NCBI GenBank assembly: GCA_965206775.1 | Contig: CBDBKU010000003.1 | Location: forward strand, 1,984,001 to 2,048,000 | Source: VXMF01 sp965206775 | Lineage (GTDB): Bacteria; Acidobacteriota; Terriglobia; Bryobacterales; UBA6623 | Direction: 5' to 3' | DNA: 64,000 bases | Shown: positions 1 through 11,768 of the stretch, piece after piece | How positions within the stretch are numbered: the first letter of the stretch is position 1 | How the letters are laid out: each line of letters starts with the position of its first letter | Notes under the pieces: model-generated | The model's database searches: none | Seen by the model: only the letters and a program-made list of their open reading frames with translations | What the model was told of the DNA's origin: nothing | Program-made: the position numbers and the translations under genes

Positions 1-977
1 CCCCCTCCGAGCAGCCAGACACCGTCCGCAAGTTTCTGCGGAACCACGGATCTATCCGGAGGGGCGGCTTGACGAACCTCGGCAGGCACTTCGATCGGCT
101 CGCAGTCATTAGCCCGCATCGTCGGGAAGCTCCCGCCGAAGCTGTTGTGCCCACCGGTTAGCACCGGTACCTGACGCTCATCGTCCCACCCGTCGTGATG
201 GTGCCAGCCTGCCGGGAATCGAATGCCGTTCCCGAGATCCTTCCAGTCGGTGAACTCGTGCTCGTAGTTCATGTCGCCCAGCACAGGATGCGGCACCCGC
301 GTCTGGGTGCGCTGCACGATGTTCCCCTCGCGTACCGTCGCATTGACACGGTACCTGCCGAGCACGGTTGCGGAAACCACCGCGACCTTTCCGATCCCGC
401 CGGTCGTAGCCCCATCCCTGCCGCTTTCGCCGAGCTCCCAGCGCCAGATCGCAGTCGGTTCCGCACCAGGCATCCGTGCTGCCCTGACGAACCCGTGCGG
501 GGTCATCCAGATGTCGAGCTGCCACAGTGCGGCGCTGTCCGGCGCCGCTACCGGGGGTTCGGAACCGTCGGCGTGCCACGCATGGCTGCCGCTTACTGCA
601 AAGGTCTGCCGTTCGTGCAGCTGAAGCGGGGTGCCCCCTAGCCATCCCGGGCCGTACTTCCACGAGGCCGGGTTCTTGCCCGGATTGCGCGAAAACCGCT
701 CCACTGACCACTCTCCCTCGAACTGGATCGTCCGGGAATACCCATTCAGAGGCTCGCCTCGAGGCCAGTCCGTGTCTTGCGTGAGGTTTTGCCCGACCAT
801 GCCGGCATAGCCGTCCCCTGCGAAGCTCACGCATCGCAATTGATCGACGCCCATTGCTTTCGCCGCCGCGTCAAGTACCGGAATCGGGTCGATGTGACCT
901 GGCGGCAGGACCGGTGCCGCTGTTGCAGTCATGAGCAGCGGTGCTGCCAGGATGGCGTGCGGAAGTCGTGCGGTCAT
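1..977 (-). CDS. Secreted metallo-beta-lactamase-fold protein, N-terminal part (runs off the window)
   Basis: On the minus strand an open frame runs from an ATG at 977 to the window edge with no stop (325 codons). It opens with a signal-peptide-like stretch (MTARLPHAILAAPLLMTATA) and continues as a soluble region rich in Trp, Gly and His. The last codons read KLADGVWLLGG, which resembles the first beta-strand of MBL-fold hydrolases; the metal-binding HxHxDH motif would lie outside the window. The roughly 310-residue pre-domain has the look of the N-terminal extension seen in some exported MBL-fold proteins, but I cannot name its family. It is divergent from the GH95 gene, with about 100 bases between the starts. 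An exported enzyme is likely; the MBL assignment rests on a short stretch. Confidence 0.6.
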   Translation of the reverse strand, partial: MTARLPHAILAAPLLMTATAAPVLPPGHIDPIPVLDAAAKAMGVDQLRCVSFAGDGYAGMVGQNLTQDTDWPRGEPLNGYSRTIQFEGEWSVERFSRNPGKNPASWKYGPGWLGGTPLQLHERQTFAVSGSHAWHADGSEPPVAAPDSAALWQLDIWMTPHGFVRAARMPGAEPTAIWRWELGESGRDGATTGGIGKVAVVSATVLGRYRVNATVREGNIVQRTQTRVPHPVLGDMNYEHEFTDWKDLGNGIRFPAGWHHHDGWDDERQVPVLTGGHNSFGGSFPTMRANDCEPIEVPAEVRQAAPPDRSVVPQKLADGVWLLGG

Positions 978-1083
978 CGATTCAGGTCCGGTGCCGCTTC
1001 GGTGGCGGCGTTCAGCCCTTGAGTATAGGCATGTGCCCGAACCGCACTTTCCGGCCGATCCGGCTCGCAACTACACTATCGGA

Positions 1084-3480
<2,397 letters not shown>

Positions 3481-4117
3481 GGCGACGGGATTCCGCCGTC
3501 GAGCCTTTGTCGATGCGGTGACGGACGGACATACTGCTGTTCATCTCATGATCTGATCATCCAGTTTCCCTCTTGAGTTCCGGCAAGAAGTTCATGTCTT
3601 GCACGAATTTTGCAACCGCTAATCCCGTCCCCAATTCCCAACGGATGCATTCCGTTCGATTCTCGCGGGGATAATCATGCGCCGTGCTTCGTCTATAGCG
3701 CGACCCCGAGCCTCCGTCGCCTCGCGCTGCGAGCGAATGCCAATCGCCTCGACGACCTCAAATTCGACTGAGCCACCAAGCAAGGCGGCCGGGAATGCTT
3801 GGTTCGCAGCGGGAATCGCAAGTCGGGCGCATACTTGATCAGGGACCGAACGTGGCGTATAGTCTGCATATTGGATTGGGGCAGTTCCCGGTCGGCCACT
3901 GGCCTTGGGCCATCCCGGGGCCTTTCGTTAGGGGAAGCCTCTGAGGCCCCAGAGGCCAGTGAAGCCCGGAGTGCTTCGATGGACCTTCCGGTTTCTAATA
4001 AGGCTGGTCCGAAATGTTCGTAGGTCCAAGTAGCTTCGGTAGAACGGACTCGACCACAATGCCCATCGGGTCGTGCAAACTGCCCCGGCAATGAGACCGT
4101 GAGGCCGGCGGCTGCCA
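3481..4117. other. Non-coding interval between the fucosidase gene and modA
   Basis: No convincing gene is seen in these 637 bases. A 6-bp hairpin (CGACGG 3483-3488 with CCGTCG 3496-3501) lies just after the fucosidase stop but has no T-run, so it is a weak terminator candidate. A 7-bp inverted repeat (GCCTCTG 3937-3943 / CAGAGGC 3950-3956) lies upstream of modA. I see neither a ModE-type palindrome nor anything I would confidently call a Moco riboswitch. A 158-codon antisense frame here has no domain-like content. Confidence 0.4.
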
Positions 4118-4924
4118 ATGGACTGGAACCTGACACCTGCGAGTATGCCCAACCCCCACTCGGCGTCAAGGCGCTCTACTCGCGCGGCCATGATCGTGGC
4201 CACGATGGCTGGCATGCTGGTGGGGGCGGCTCCAGCCTTGGCCGGCGAGTCGCGCGTCGCTGTCGCGGCGAACTTCCGCGAAGCCGCCATCGAAATCGGC
4301 TCCGCGTTTAAGTTGGCGACTGGCCACTCGGTACTCTTCAGCTTCGGATCTACCGGCCAGCTCTACGCTCAGATCGCATTTGGCGCCCCATTCGACGTAT
4401 TTCTGTCTGCGGACTCGGCCCGTGTTGCGAAGACAATTGAGGAAGGCCTTGCAGTACCAGGCAGCCGATTCACCTACGCGACGGGCAGGATCGCATTGTT
4501 CAGTGCCGATAAGAATCTCGTGGCGGGTCCGGAAACGCTCAGGGACGGACGATTCTCGAAACTAGCAATCGCCGAACCTTCCGTGGCGCCTTACGGTGCC
4601 GCCGCTGTCGAGACAATGCGGGCGCTTGCGGCATATGACGTTGTCAGCAACCGTATTGTTCGCGGATTGAATGTCGCTCAGGCCTACCAGTTCGTGCAGA
4701 CTGGGAACGCTGATCTTGGGTTCGTCGCCCTCTCGCAGGTCGCTCGCCATACCGAAGGCTCCCGCTGGATCGTCCCAAGTCGCTTGCACGATCCCATCAA
4801 TCAGGATGCCGTCATGCTCAAGCGAGGTGGCGGCAACGAGGCGGCGAAGGCGTTCGTCACTTTCCTCGCCGGCAGCGAGGCCGGTGCGATCCTAGACACG
4901 TACGGTTACGGTCAAGAGGAGTGA
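4118..4924 (+). CDS. modA: Molybdate ABC transporter, periplasmic substrate-binding protein
   Basis: Exported molybdate/tungstate-binding protein of 268 residues, the usual ModA size. A signal peptide runs through an Arg-rich n-region and a hydrophobic core ending near PALAGES. The mature part opens with VAVAANFREAA, the classic ModA start whose first loop supplies an oxyanion ligand, followed by FGSTGQLYAQI and PFDVFLSAD, both family hallmarks. The C-terminal part holds GFVALSQV and the final FLAGSEA helix. The start is uncertain: ATG 4118, 4145 and 4190 are in frame and none has a clear ribosome site; 4145 gives a more typical signal peptide. It leads a three-gene operon, 7 bases ahead of modB. 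Molybdate uptake would feed molybdenum-cofactor enzymes encoded elsewhere. Confidence 0.93.
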   Translation: MDWNLTPASMPNPHSASRRSTRAAMIVATMAGMLVGAAPALAGESRVAVAANFREAAIEIGSAFKLATGHSVLFSFGSTGQLYAQIAFGAPFDVFLSADSARVAKTIEEGLAVPGSRFTYATGRIALFSADKNLVAGPETLRDGRFSKLAIAEPSVAPYGAAAVETMRALAAYDVVSNRIVRGLNVAQAYQFVQTGNADLGFVALSQVARHTEGSRWIVPSRLHDPINQDAVMLKRGGGNEAAKAFVTFLAGSEAGAILDTYGYGQEE

Positions 4925-4931
4925 GCCAGCC

Positions 4932-5615
4932 TTGTTCGATGCAGCTGATCTCTGGCCTCCGATTCTCCTGACGCTCAACCTGGCGGCGGCCTCGACGGTT
5001 CTCCTCCTGGTCATCGGCACTCCAATCGCTTGGTGGCTTGCTCGGACGAGAACTCGATGGAAAGAGGCGGTCGCAGCGGTCGTCGCATTGCCATTGGTGC
5101 TGCCCCCTACCGTGCTCGGGTTTTACCTGTTACTCGCGCTCGGTCCAGGCGGGCCGGGAGGCTGGCTGGCAGGCCTAGCGGGCGGTCGCACCCTGGCATT
5201 CACCTTCGAAGGGATTCTCGTGGGCTCCGTGATCTACTCGATGCCGTTCGTGGTGCAACCGATCCGCAACGCTTTCGAGGCCATCGGCAGTCGGCCGCTC
5301 GAGGTTGCCGCCACGTTGGGAGCCACCCCGTGGGACGCATTCTGGACGGTTGCCGTGCCGCTGGCGCGCCAGGGCATTGTCTCGGGGGCCGTTCTGGGCT
5401 TTGCGCACACGATCGGCGAGTTCGGCGTCGTCCTGATGATCGGGGGCAACATCCCGGGCGAGACGAAGGTGCTCTCAATTGCCATCTACGAGTACGTGGA
5501 GACGCTTCAATGGGCCCACGCGCATGTGCTCGCTGGCGGGATGCTCGCGTTCTCGTTCGCCGTGATTCTCTTGATGATGGTGCAGCAGAAGCGTGCGGAG
5601 CGGCAGGACGCATGA
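4932..5615 (+). CDS. modB: Molybdate ABC transporter permease
   Basis: Integral membrane protein of 227 residues with about five hydrophobic segments, typical of ModB/CysW-type permeases. The cytoplasmic coupling loop that docks on the ATPase is visible as EVAATLGATPWDAFWTV followed by PLARQGIVSG, ending in HTIGEFG, a ModB hallmark. The start is TTG 4932, with an AGAGGAG ribosome site overlapping the end of modA. Its stop overlaps the modC ATG (ATGA), so translational coupling is likely. Confidence 0.93.
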   Translation: MFDAADLWPPILLTLNLAAASTVLLLVIGTPIAWWLARTRTRWKEAVAAVVALPLVLPPTVLGFYLLLALGPGGPGGWLAGLAGGRTLAFTFEGILVGSVIYSMPFVVQPIRNAFEAIGSRPLEVAATLGATPWDAFWTVAVPLARQGIVSGAVLGFAHTIGEFGVVLMIGGNIPGETKVLSIAIYEYVETLQWAHAHVLAGGMLAFSFAVILLMMVQQKRAERQDA

Positions 5616-6766
5616 GCACGGACTGCGACGCCATCTCCGCTCGCTTCGCGGGTTCCCTCGGTTCGTTTTCCCTCGATGTCGCATTCGAGGCACCGGCCCG
5701 AGGCATCACGGCCCTCTACGGGCCGTCCGGTTGCGGCAAGACGACCGTCTTGCGATGCATCGCTGGCCTCAGGCGGATGGACGGTCGGCTTAGCGTCGGC
5801 GAACAGGTCTGGCAGGACGATGGCGCGCGGGTATTTCGCAGGCCATACGAACGCTCTGTCGGGTATGTCTTTCAGGAGGCCAGCCTGTTTTCCCACCTCT
5901 CTGTTCGGCGGAACCTCCAATATGGAGCTCGCCGGTCGTCGCCGGCTAAGGCGGAGAGCCTGCTGCGGTTCGGCGATGTTGTCGAGCTATTGGGAATCGG
6001 CGACTTCGTCGACCGGTCGCCCGCTGCATTGTCCGGCGGCGAAAGGCAGCGCGTCGCGATAGGGCGCGCCCTGCTGGCGCAGCCTCGTTTGCTCCTGATG
6101 GACGAGCCGCTTTCCGGGCTGGACCAAGGGACCAAGGAAGGCATCCTTCCGTATTTGGAGACTCTTCACGAGCGGCTCTCGATTCCAATCCTCTACGTCA
6201 GCCACGATATTCGGGAAGTGGCGCGTCTCGCGGACACCATCGTCGTGCTCTCGAACGGGAGGCGAGTTTGTGCCGGACCGATCGATCAGATTCTCGAGCG
6301 GCTTGACCTAGACTTGAGCGCCGGCCCGTTTGAGACGGGGGTTGTCCTCCGAGCTCGTGTTGCCGGCCACGACCCAAGATTCCGAATGACTCGATTAGTC
6401 CTTAACGGGCAAGAAATCGCTGTTCCGGGTGCCGACCTTCGGATCGGGGACGAGGTGCGACTACGCATTCGGGCTCGCGACGTGGCGCTCGCGACGGTCA
6501 GGCCTGCTTCGATCAGCGTTCGGAACGTCCTAGAGGGAAGAATCTTGGAGATCGCAGAGGACACCGAGACCGCATTCGCCGAGATTCTGGTTGATATCGG
6601 GGGCGGGCGCTTGCGCGCACGAATCACTCGCGATGCGTCCTCGGATCTCAGCTTGGCAATCGGCAAGCCGGTCTACGCGCTGGTCAAGAGCATTTCATTC
6701 GACCGGCCCGCGATCGGTCCGGGCCGGCCGGGACCTATTGATTCGGAACCTCCTCGACTGTCCTGA
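5612..6766 (+). CDS. modC: Molybdate ABC transporter ATP-binding protein with C-terminal Mop-like domain
   Basis: ATPase of the molybdate importer, 384 residues. Walker A is GPSGCGKTT (about residues 35-43), the Q-loop is YVFQEASLFSHLSV, the ABC signature is LSGGERQR, and Walker B is LLLMDEPLSGLD with the switch His in YVSHD. The last ~90 residues form a TOBE/Mop-like molybdate-binding regulatory domain (RIRARDVALA, ISVRNVLEG), which distinguishes ModC from general importers. The frame extends upstream across modB, but the real start is ATG 5612, overlapping the modB stop. A Leu-rich linker (ILERLDLDL) joins the two domains. Confidence 0.95.
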   Translation: MSTDCDAISARFAGSLGSFSLDVAFEAPARGITALYGPSGCGKTTVLRCIAGLRRMDGRLSVGEQVWQDDGARVFRRPYERSVGYVFQEASLFSHLSVRRNLQYGARRSSPAKAESLLRFGDVVELLGIGDFVDRSPAALSGGERQRVAIGRALLAQPRLLLMDEPLSGLDQGTKEGILPYLETLHERLSIPILYVSHDIREVARLADTIVVLSNGRRVCAGPIDQILERLDLDLSAGPFETGVVLRARVAGHDPRFRMTRLVLNGQEIAVPGADLRIGDEVRLRIRARDVALATVRPASISVRNVLEGRILEIAEDTETAFAEILVDIGGGRLRARITRDASSDLSLAIGKPVYALVKSISFDRPAIGPGRPGPIDSEPPRLS

Positions 6767-6885
6767 CCTGTCGCGTTGAAAGCGATTCGCAGCGGCGTCA
6801 CCCTTACTCAGCTAGCCCTCTCAGTCAGGCCGCTTCGGAGAGCGACCTCCGAGCTCGCCCGTGAATCGAAGGCTTCGGCAGCCCG

Positions 6886-8085
6886 TCAGTCCAACGCGGA
6901 GCGGTGGCTCTGCTCGTAGTGCTGCCGCAGCAGGTCCTTGCCGTAGTCGTTGCCGTTCGGAGTGCGCATCACCGCATGCACGTGCTGGCGCTGCGGCACT
7001 CGCGGAAGCCGCATGAAGATCGGCCTCTGGTGGTCGAATTCTATGAGCACCACCGGGCTGTGGACTCTGTAGTAAAAGACTGAGTCGTCGTCGATACCGC
7101 CGATCCACGCGAAGTACGTCCTGTCGAGTTGCTCGCGAACCTCGTCCATCTTGACCTTCGCATGGCCATCGGCCATGTGGCCCACGAACCCATCGACCAC
7201 GTTGAGCAGCAGATCGCGTTGCGCCTCGCTCAGGTCGCTGGCCAGGATTCCGGCGTAGTCAAGATCCAAATTGTCCTTGAATGCCTCAGCTAGCGCGTTG
7301 TTGCCGTCCTTTGAAGATTCGATCACGGCCTTCTCGCGTTGCCCAGGAGTGAGCGACTGCGCCAGTTCTAGGCCCCGTTGCAATTCTTCCTGCATCACTG
7401 TCACGCCCTTGTACTTGCCGGCCTCCGCGATCACCGGCTCGGAGCCTATGAAAGTGGGGGTCATGACCACTTGGTCGCCGAGGACGAAGTAATTGATGAT
7501 CAGGTGATGTCCGTCGATCTGCCAACCCCACGGCTTGTTCTCGGACGGCTCGCCCATGACGGTGAAGTAGTAGAACCACTCGTCCAGTTCCTCGAAATTG
7601 GACGTGATCTCACCGAGGGTGTAGTTCAAACGCATGATGTCGCGGCTCTGCTGGAATCCCCGAGCGCTTAGCCCCACCTTCATCAGTGCGAAGCCAGCTT
7701 CTCGCTGGCGCTCGTCGAGTTCCTCGAACGAGACGCCCTGGCGCCTGAAACTGTGTTGGTTTGCCCATCTGCGCCATTCGGAATCGTCGACCGCGAACAT
7801 GACTCGCTCACGTTGATCGTCCGTCAGGGAAGCAAGGAATGCAGCCGCCGCATCGACGACAGGTTTTGTCGAAACACCGGTCGCTCGGATAGAAAACAGA
7901 CCGGGCTCGATTGCGCCGTTGGCGCTGATGCCGGCAAACGGCTGGGCGAGACCCCGCCGCTCCATTGCCGCGAACCGGTCTCCACCGCGGCGCTGCGGCA
8001 GTGCAGTGCTGACCAGCAGGCTTACAGCGAGGAGAGCCAGAAACCCCGAGAGAAGTTGGAATCGTCGGCTTCGCAGGACTTGCAT
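6886..8085 (-). CDS. DUF3500 family exported protein
   Basis: A 399-residue protein with an N-terminal signal anchor (FQLLSGFLALLAVSLLVS) and the DUF3500 pattern: FLASLTDDQRERVMFAVDD near residue 85, the Trp-rich WFYYFTVMGEPS and PWGWQIDGHHL in the middle, and the DYGKDLLRQHYEQSH tail. DUF3500 proteins are common in Acidobacteria, Planctomycetes and related environmental phyla; no reaction is established. Conserved Trp, His and Asp residues suggest a binding or enzymatic role in the envelope. ATG 8085 is preferred over an in-frame TTG at 8097. The gene is convergent with modC and probably monocistronic. Confidence 0.85.
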   Translation of the reverse strand: MQVLRSRRFQLLSGFLALLAVSLLVSTALPQRRGGDRFAAMERRGLAQPFAGISANGAIEPGLFSIRATGVSTKPVVDAAAAFLASLTDDQRERVMFAVDDSEWRRWANQHSFRRQGVSFEELDERQREAGFALMKVGLSARGFQQSRDIMRLNYTLGEITSNFEELDEWFYYFTVMGEPSENKPWGWQIDGHHLIINYFVLGDQVVMTPTFIGSEPVIAEAGKYKGVTVMQEELQRGLELAQSLTPGQREKAVIESSKDGNNALAEAFKDNLDLDYAGILASDLSEAQRDLLLNVVDGFVGHMADGHAKVKMDEVREQLDRTYFAWIGGIDDDSVFYYRVHSPVVLIEFDHQRPIFMRLPRVPQRQHVHAVMRTPNGNDYGKDLLRQHYEQSHRSALD

Positions 8086-8608
8086 GGCTGCATCCAACGG
8101 TAACGCAGAATCACTCGAGCTTCAAGCGCGGAGGAGCCTCGTTGGAGTTGCTTGCTCCCGGGCCGGGGTATCCGCCTTCGGACCGAAGCTGAATAGCTGT
8201 GGCCCGGCAGGAGTACACTGCGTCGAGCCGGTGCGAGGAGGGCCGGGCGGCGACCATTCGAGACGTCGCCGACAAGCGATCGGCGTCAGGCAGCCGCCTA
8301 GCTTAACGGGCTTGTAGGGGCAATCCGGGCGTTGAACCGGCAGTGCAACGGACGTTGCACAGATTCGCAACGAGGTTTGTTGGGTCGATTGGGAAGAGAA
8401 CGAGCCGGGTGTCCGATGTGCCGCAGCCACCGTCATTTACACCGTGTGACACACGCTTGGAGCCCTCAGTATGTCGGGGCCAAGCGTGCGGATAGCCGAG
8501 CAGAATACTGCGGAGCATGGAGTCCAAGCCGCTGAGACGGCCCATGCCATCTCCGAGCTACTATGAGCGGTGTGAGGCCTCGATGACGACCCACCTGGTG
8601 AGCAAGCT
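8086..8608. other. Non-coding interval between divergent DUF3500 and DapA-family genes
   Basis: About 520 bases separate two divergent starts, so both promoters should lie here, but I cannot pick a convincing -35/-10 pair. Short frames in this stretch show no recognisable domain, and no tRNA-like fold was seen. Confidence 0.4.
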
Positions 8609-9523
8609 ATGACAAATCACGACATCGCCGGAATTATCCCTCCGATGGTTACGCCCTTCGATTCCGAAGGGAACGTCGATGAAAGGCTGCACCGGGCAGA
8701 GGTACGGCACATGCTCGCGGCCAAGGTGCACGGCCTTGCGGTGGGTGGCAGCACCGGCGAAGGTCACACGCTGACCACAGACGAGACCCGGAGACTCACC
8801 GCGACCACGACAGAAGAAGTAAGGGGACAGATTCCCGTCATCACTGGAATCATCTGCAACAGCACGCAGGCAGCGATCGAACGGGGGAGAGCGGTGGCCG
8901 ATCTCGGGGTGGCGGCGTTGCAGGTGACCCCGGTGCATTATCTGTTCCGACCGGACGACGACGCGATGTCGCGGCACTTCGATCGGATTGCTCAAGCGAC
9001 GGGTCTGCCAGTAATCATCTATAACGTCGTGCCGTGGTCCTATCTCTCGCCCGGGTTACTAGCTCGCATTCTGCGAAGAGTCGACGGTGTGATCGGAGTC
9101 AAGCAGAGCGCCAGCGATCTGAAAGCTCTGGCAGACCTGCTCTTGCTTGCTGAATCCCACGAGTTGCGACAGAAGGGCGTGCGGATTCTTTCGGCGGTGG
9201 ATGTTTTCCTCTACCCGTCTTTTAGTCTTGGCGCCCACGGGGCCGTGGCCGCGATTCTGACCGCGGTTCCGGAATGTTGCGTTGAGGTATGGAATGCCGT
9301 TCAGGAGGACGATCACCAGCGAGCGAAACAGTTGCACGAGAACCTCTTGGGTCTCTGGAACGCAATCGATCACTCGAATCTTCCGGCGAACGTGAAAACC
9401 GCGCTTAGGCTTCAAGGGCGGGACGCCGGCTTCCCGAGGGAGCCGATGCCACAGAGTTCGTCGGAACAGGAGGAGGAGATTCGCCAGGCGCTGGCGGCGA
9501 TCACTTGGCCGGCGGTTGCATGA
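8609..9523 (+). CDS. Dihydrodipicolinate synthase/N-acetylneuraminate lyase (DapA/NanA) family enzyme
   Basis: A 304-residue class I aldolase/lyase of the DapA family. Visible landmarks are the start IIPPMVTPFDSEGNVD, the pyruvate-carboxylate loop GGSTGEGHTL, the catalytic Tyr in IIYNVVP (about Y138) and the Schiff-base Lys in GVIGVKQS (about K164). The family covers DHDPS, sialic acid lyase, KDG aldolase and others. The location, away from lysine-biosynthesis genes, argues for a catabolic keto-acid lyase rather than DHDPS. It stands alone, so the substrate cannot be inferred. It is distinct from the second DapA-family gene at 29486, which has lost the catalytic Tyr motif. Confidence 0.85.
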   Translation: MTNHDIAGIIPPMVTPFDSEGNVDERLHRAEVRHMLAAKVHGLAVGGSTGEGHTLTTDETRRLTATTTEEVRGQIPVITGIICNSTQAAIERGRAVADLGVAALQVTPVHYLFRPDDDAMSRHFDRIAQATGLPVIIYNVVPWSYLSPGLLARILRRVDGVIGVKQSASDLKALADLLLLAESHELRQKGVRILSAVDVFLYPSFSLGAHGAVAAILTAVPECCVEVWNAVQEDDHQRAKQLHENLLGLWNAIDHSNLPANVKTALRLQGRDAGFPREPMPQSSSEQEEEIRQALAAITWPAVA

Positions 9524-10337
9524 GCGGGAAACTGCGATGAGTAAGCCGCATCTGAGCGGCATGTGGTTCATTTCCCCAGCGCTTCCGGCGCTGATTGCAT
9601 TGAGTCGGTGTGCCGGCAGCGGCGAAAGCGAGCATGCGCGGTCCTAATTGGGGCTTCAAGCTGAAGCCGATGCAAAGCAGGACCCACAGGTCGTGGGCCT
9701 TGACGGCATGGCGATCAATGAACTCGCCGGGGATACGGCGGTACGCAAGATGCTGGCCGGCTCCCGGATGACAATCATGCTGGACCGAGGACCCACGGAA
9801 CTTCTGCCTACGAATCGGGTGTTTTTAGGCCGGAGTCTCGATGAGGGCAAAACACTAGGGTCGCGCGATATAGCGTCGCGAAGACTCAATGTGTCCGGCG
9901 GACCCACCAACAAGGAGAATTTCCAAAGTTAACCCTGATTTTTGGGGCAACGGCGGCGTGCGCCAGCGTCACGGGTAGTCTCCGTGTGCGGTCGCTAACG
10001 AGAGTGTTTCTGAAAGCTCGGCCACAGGCCGTTCGAGCAACTCGGGCCCTAAGAGCCGGATCGGCTCGACGCCTCGTCCCGCGAAACTCGCTGTCGCTGG
10101 ACCTGCTTCCTCCAACGCTGCATGCGTTGCCCGGCAACGGGAATCGGGGCCGTCTTGCCGGCCAAACGGTAGTACGGCATTTCCTGGTCTTGCTCGAGCT
10201 CTCTCGGCGTCCAGTTGCGGCTTCCTCAGTGCGGCCGCCCGTCACCCTCGCCCCGGCTCGGGCATTGCTGTCTCGCGAATCCGCGGAAAGTCTTTCGGAC
10301 CTGAGATCTCCTCGATTCGATCTGCGTCAATCGACTG
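9524..10337. other. Accessory interval with a possible PDZ-domain gene remnant
   Basis: No intact gene is evident. A plus-strand frame at 9648-9932 encodes GLDGMAINELAGDTAVRKML followed by AGSRMTIMLDRGPTEL. That order resembles the second half of a PDZ domain (an IDG turn, a helix, then a VxLxRG strand). It has no plausible upstream partner and stops soon afterwards, so it may be debris of a CtpA-like or PDZ-containing gene. The antisense frame has no domain-like content. The rest of the interval shows nothing recognisable. Confidence 0.25.
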
Positions 10338-10712
10338 CTAGGCAACTTTGACGTTGACCCGCAGCCACGGTCCCAGATTGCCGAAATGGAACGAACCTCC
10401 CGCGTAGAGTCCGGAAACGAAGGCGTAGGCCTCTTCGGCATCTGCGGTGACCTGCGCGCCGTTAATGGCTAGAAACGTGTACGTCACGGCAAAAGCCGTC
10501 CTCTTGTTGCCATCGATGAACGGATGGTGCTGGGCTAGACTCTTCCAAAGTGCGGCGGCCTCCTCGATGAGATCCTCGTAGTAGCGGGACTGAATCTGAT
10601 CGAGGACTTCCTCAATGAGACGCTGGTCGCGGATGCCAAGCGATCCCCCGTACCGCTCGATCTGGTCGGCGTGAATGGAGATGATCTCCGCCGGCGTGAG
10701 ATAGTCCGTCAA
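10338..10712 (-). CDS. Doc/Fic-family toxin (death-on-curing type)
   Basis: A 124-residue Doc-like protein, the typical toxin length. The Fic core motif is HPFIDGNKRTA (about residues 63-73), matching the Doc consensus HxFxxxNKR. The N-terminal helix ADQIERYGGSLGIRD matches Doc proteins. Doc phosphorylates elongation factor Tu; related Fic enzymes AMPylate targets. The toxin starts at a TTG whose bases overlap the antitoxin stop (TTGA), so it is translationally coupled to the upstream antitoxin gene. The motif is complete, so the toxin is probably functional. Confidence 0.9.
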   Translation of the reverse strand: MTDYLTPAEIISIHADQIERYGGSLGIRDQRLIEEVLDQIQSRYYEDLIEEAAALWKSLAQHHPFIDGNKRTAFAVTYTFLAINGAQVTADAEEAYAFVSGLYAGGSFHFGNLGPWLRVNVKVA

Positions 10713-10936
10713 CTCGCGAGCTTCTTGTAGAACTCGTTGTATTGGAAGTGACTGCCCAGATAGGCTGCCATGACGTGCGGCCTGGGCAGGGTGCGCTCGC
10801 GCTTCTCAATCAGGTCGGCCAGCGCCTCTTCGATTAGCGTCTGAAGCTGGCCGCCCTCTTTTCTTGCGATCGCGAGAATGGAGGCGAGAGTGTCGGCGTT
10901 GACCTGAGTAGCAAATTTCAGACGAGGCTTTGACAC
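10709..10936 (-). CDS. Antitoxin of the Doc-type toxin-antitoxin pair
   Basis: A 75-residue protein upstream of and overlapping the Doc-type toxin gene by 4 bp. The N-terminal part (KPRLKFATQVNADTLASI) has the short strand-helix-helix look of a small DNA-binding domain; the C-terminal part (MAAYLGSHFQYNEFYKKLA) could be the toxin-binding tail. It is not an obvious Phd. An in-frame GTG at 10954 lies within the ribosome site; GGAGGAGG (10952-10945) placed 8 nt before GTG 10936 decides the start. Role as antitoxin is inferred from position and size. Confidence 0.75.
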   Translation of the reverse strand: MSKPRLKFATQVNADTLASILAIARKEGGQLQTLIEEALADLIEKRERTLPRPHVMAAYLGSHFQYNEFYKKLAS

Positions 10937-10969
10937 CGTAGGAACCTCCTCCACTCAACGACCAGCGTT

Positions 10970-10999
10970 AGCGTATCTTGAAGAAGCATGATCCGTCAA
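10970..10999 (-). promoter_or_regulatory. Sigma-70-like promoter of the Doc-type TA operon
   Basis: On the minus strand TTGACG (10999-10994) and TACGCT (10975-10970) are separated by 18 bp, leading to a start near 10963, just ahead of the GGAGGAGG ribosome site. A direct repeat AGCGT-T-AGCGT overlaps the -10 region (10964-10974) and could be an autoregulatory operator (inference). Confidence 0.45.
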
Positions 11000-11519
11000 G
11001 ACGCCTCTGCTCTGCTCGCCAAGGACTACAAGCGGATCGCGAACGCGTTGGATAGGCTCTCGAAGCGCTGAGACCACGCCAAGCGAACCGACCGGATGGA
11101 GAACGGTGGGAACAGCCGAGGCGAGACCGGCTCAACGAACTGCTTCTGCCGTTTCCGCCACGAGGGCGAGGCGGGAACAGCGGACCGCCTCGGTGAGGCA
11201 GGGACGCGGCTCGTGCGCAGATTGTGAGGCCAGCCGTACACGCTCTGACTTCCATCGCACCATGACCGCGCTTGCCGCGTCGGTGCTGCCCGCCCCAATA
11301 GAAGTCCTCCACGTGCGGTCCATAGAGCGGCTTGCCTGGAAGTCAAAGAGGCATCCTAGCTTAAGAGGGGCTATGAGACATCCGCCAGCTTCCAGTTGGT
11401 TGACCCGAACGTTCGGTTCGATCTATTGCCACAGGCAAAATCCACCATGCCTGCCGTTGGTGAAGCGGACTTCAGGAGGAACGAGCGGCAGTCACCGTCG
11501 CCGTAGCCGAAGCAAGAAG

Positions 11520-11768
11520 ATGCACGGGACGCGAAAGCTGATTGCACGGACCCCGCGCACGGACCCGCAGCTGCGGATCCAAGCCGACCTGAGGGACCTG
11601 GCGCCGTTGCGCCTGCAACGGGCGGAGGGCCCGGAGCAGACCGGGCTGTTCAACGCATACGTCAACGGGCATCACTACCCTGGCTATCGCCAGCCGCTCG
11701 GCTCGCACCTGCGCTATTTCCTGGTCGATCGGCACTATCGCAAGGCGCTAGCGGTGCGGCGCGGCTAG
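11520..11768 (+). pseudogene. DUF4338 (DruA-like) gene remnant
   Basis: The frame matches the DUF4338 family, which includes DruA of Druantia defence systems and transposon-linked relatives: IQADLRDLAPLRLQRAEGPEQ followed by NGHHYPGYRQPLGSHLRYFL, equivalent to the family's YHYLGYxxPxGxxLRYLV core. The reading ends at a TAG soon after, where intact members continue for more than 100 residues with the RDRFIGW-like part. The frame resumes beyond the TAG, meets another TAG near 11841, then shifts to a second frame ending at 12002-12004 (KQHVGVEVLTDS); I cannot identify that second part. No other Druantia genes (druB-E) are nearby. Confidence 0.6.

Noticed and set aside
931..1083. N-terminal extension of the GH95 gene from 931
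   Set aside because: The 51 extra residues would bury the Tat/lipobox signal, and they overlap the start of the divergent gene.
3937..3956. Hairpin upstream of modA as a molybdenum-cofactor riboswitch
   Set aside because: A single 7-bp stem with a 6-base loop does not match the multi-stem Moco RNA structure, and modABC transporters are usually controlled by ModE.
3693..4169. 158-codon minus-strand frame between the fucosidase gene and modA
   Set aside because: No ribosome site, signal or domain; composition is typical of random open frames in GC-rich DNA.
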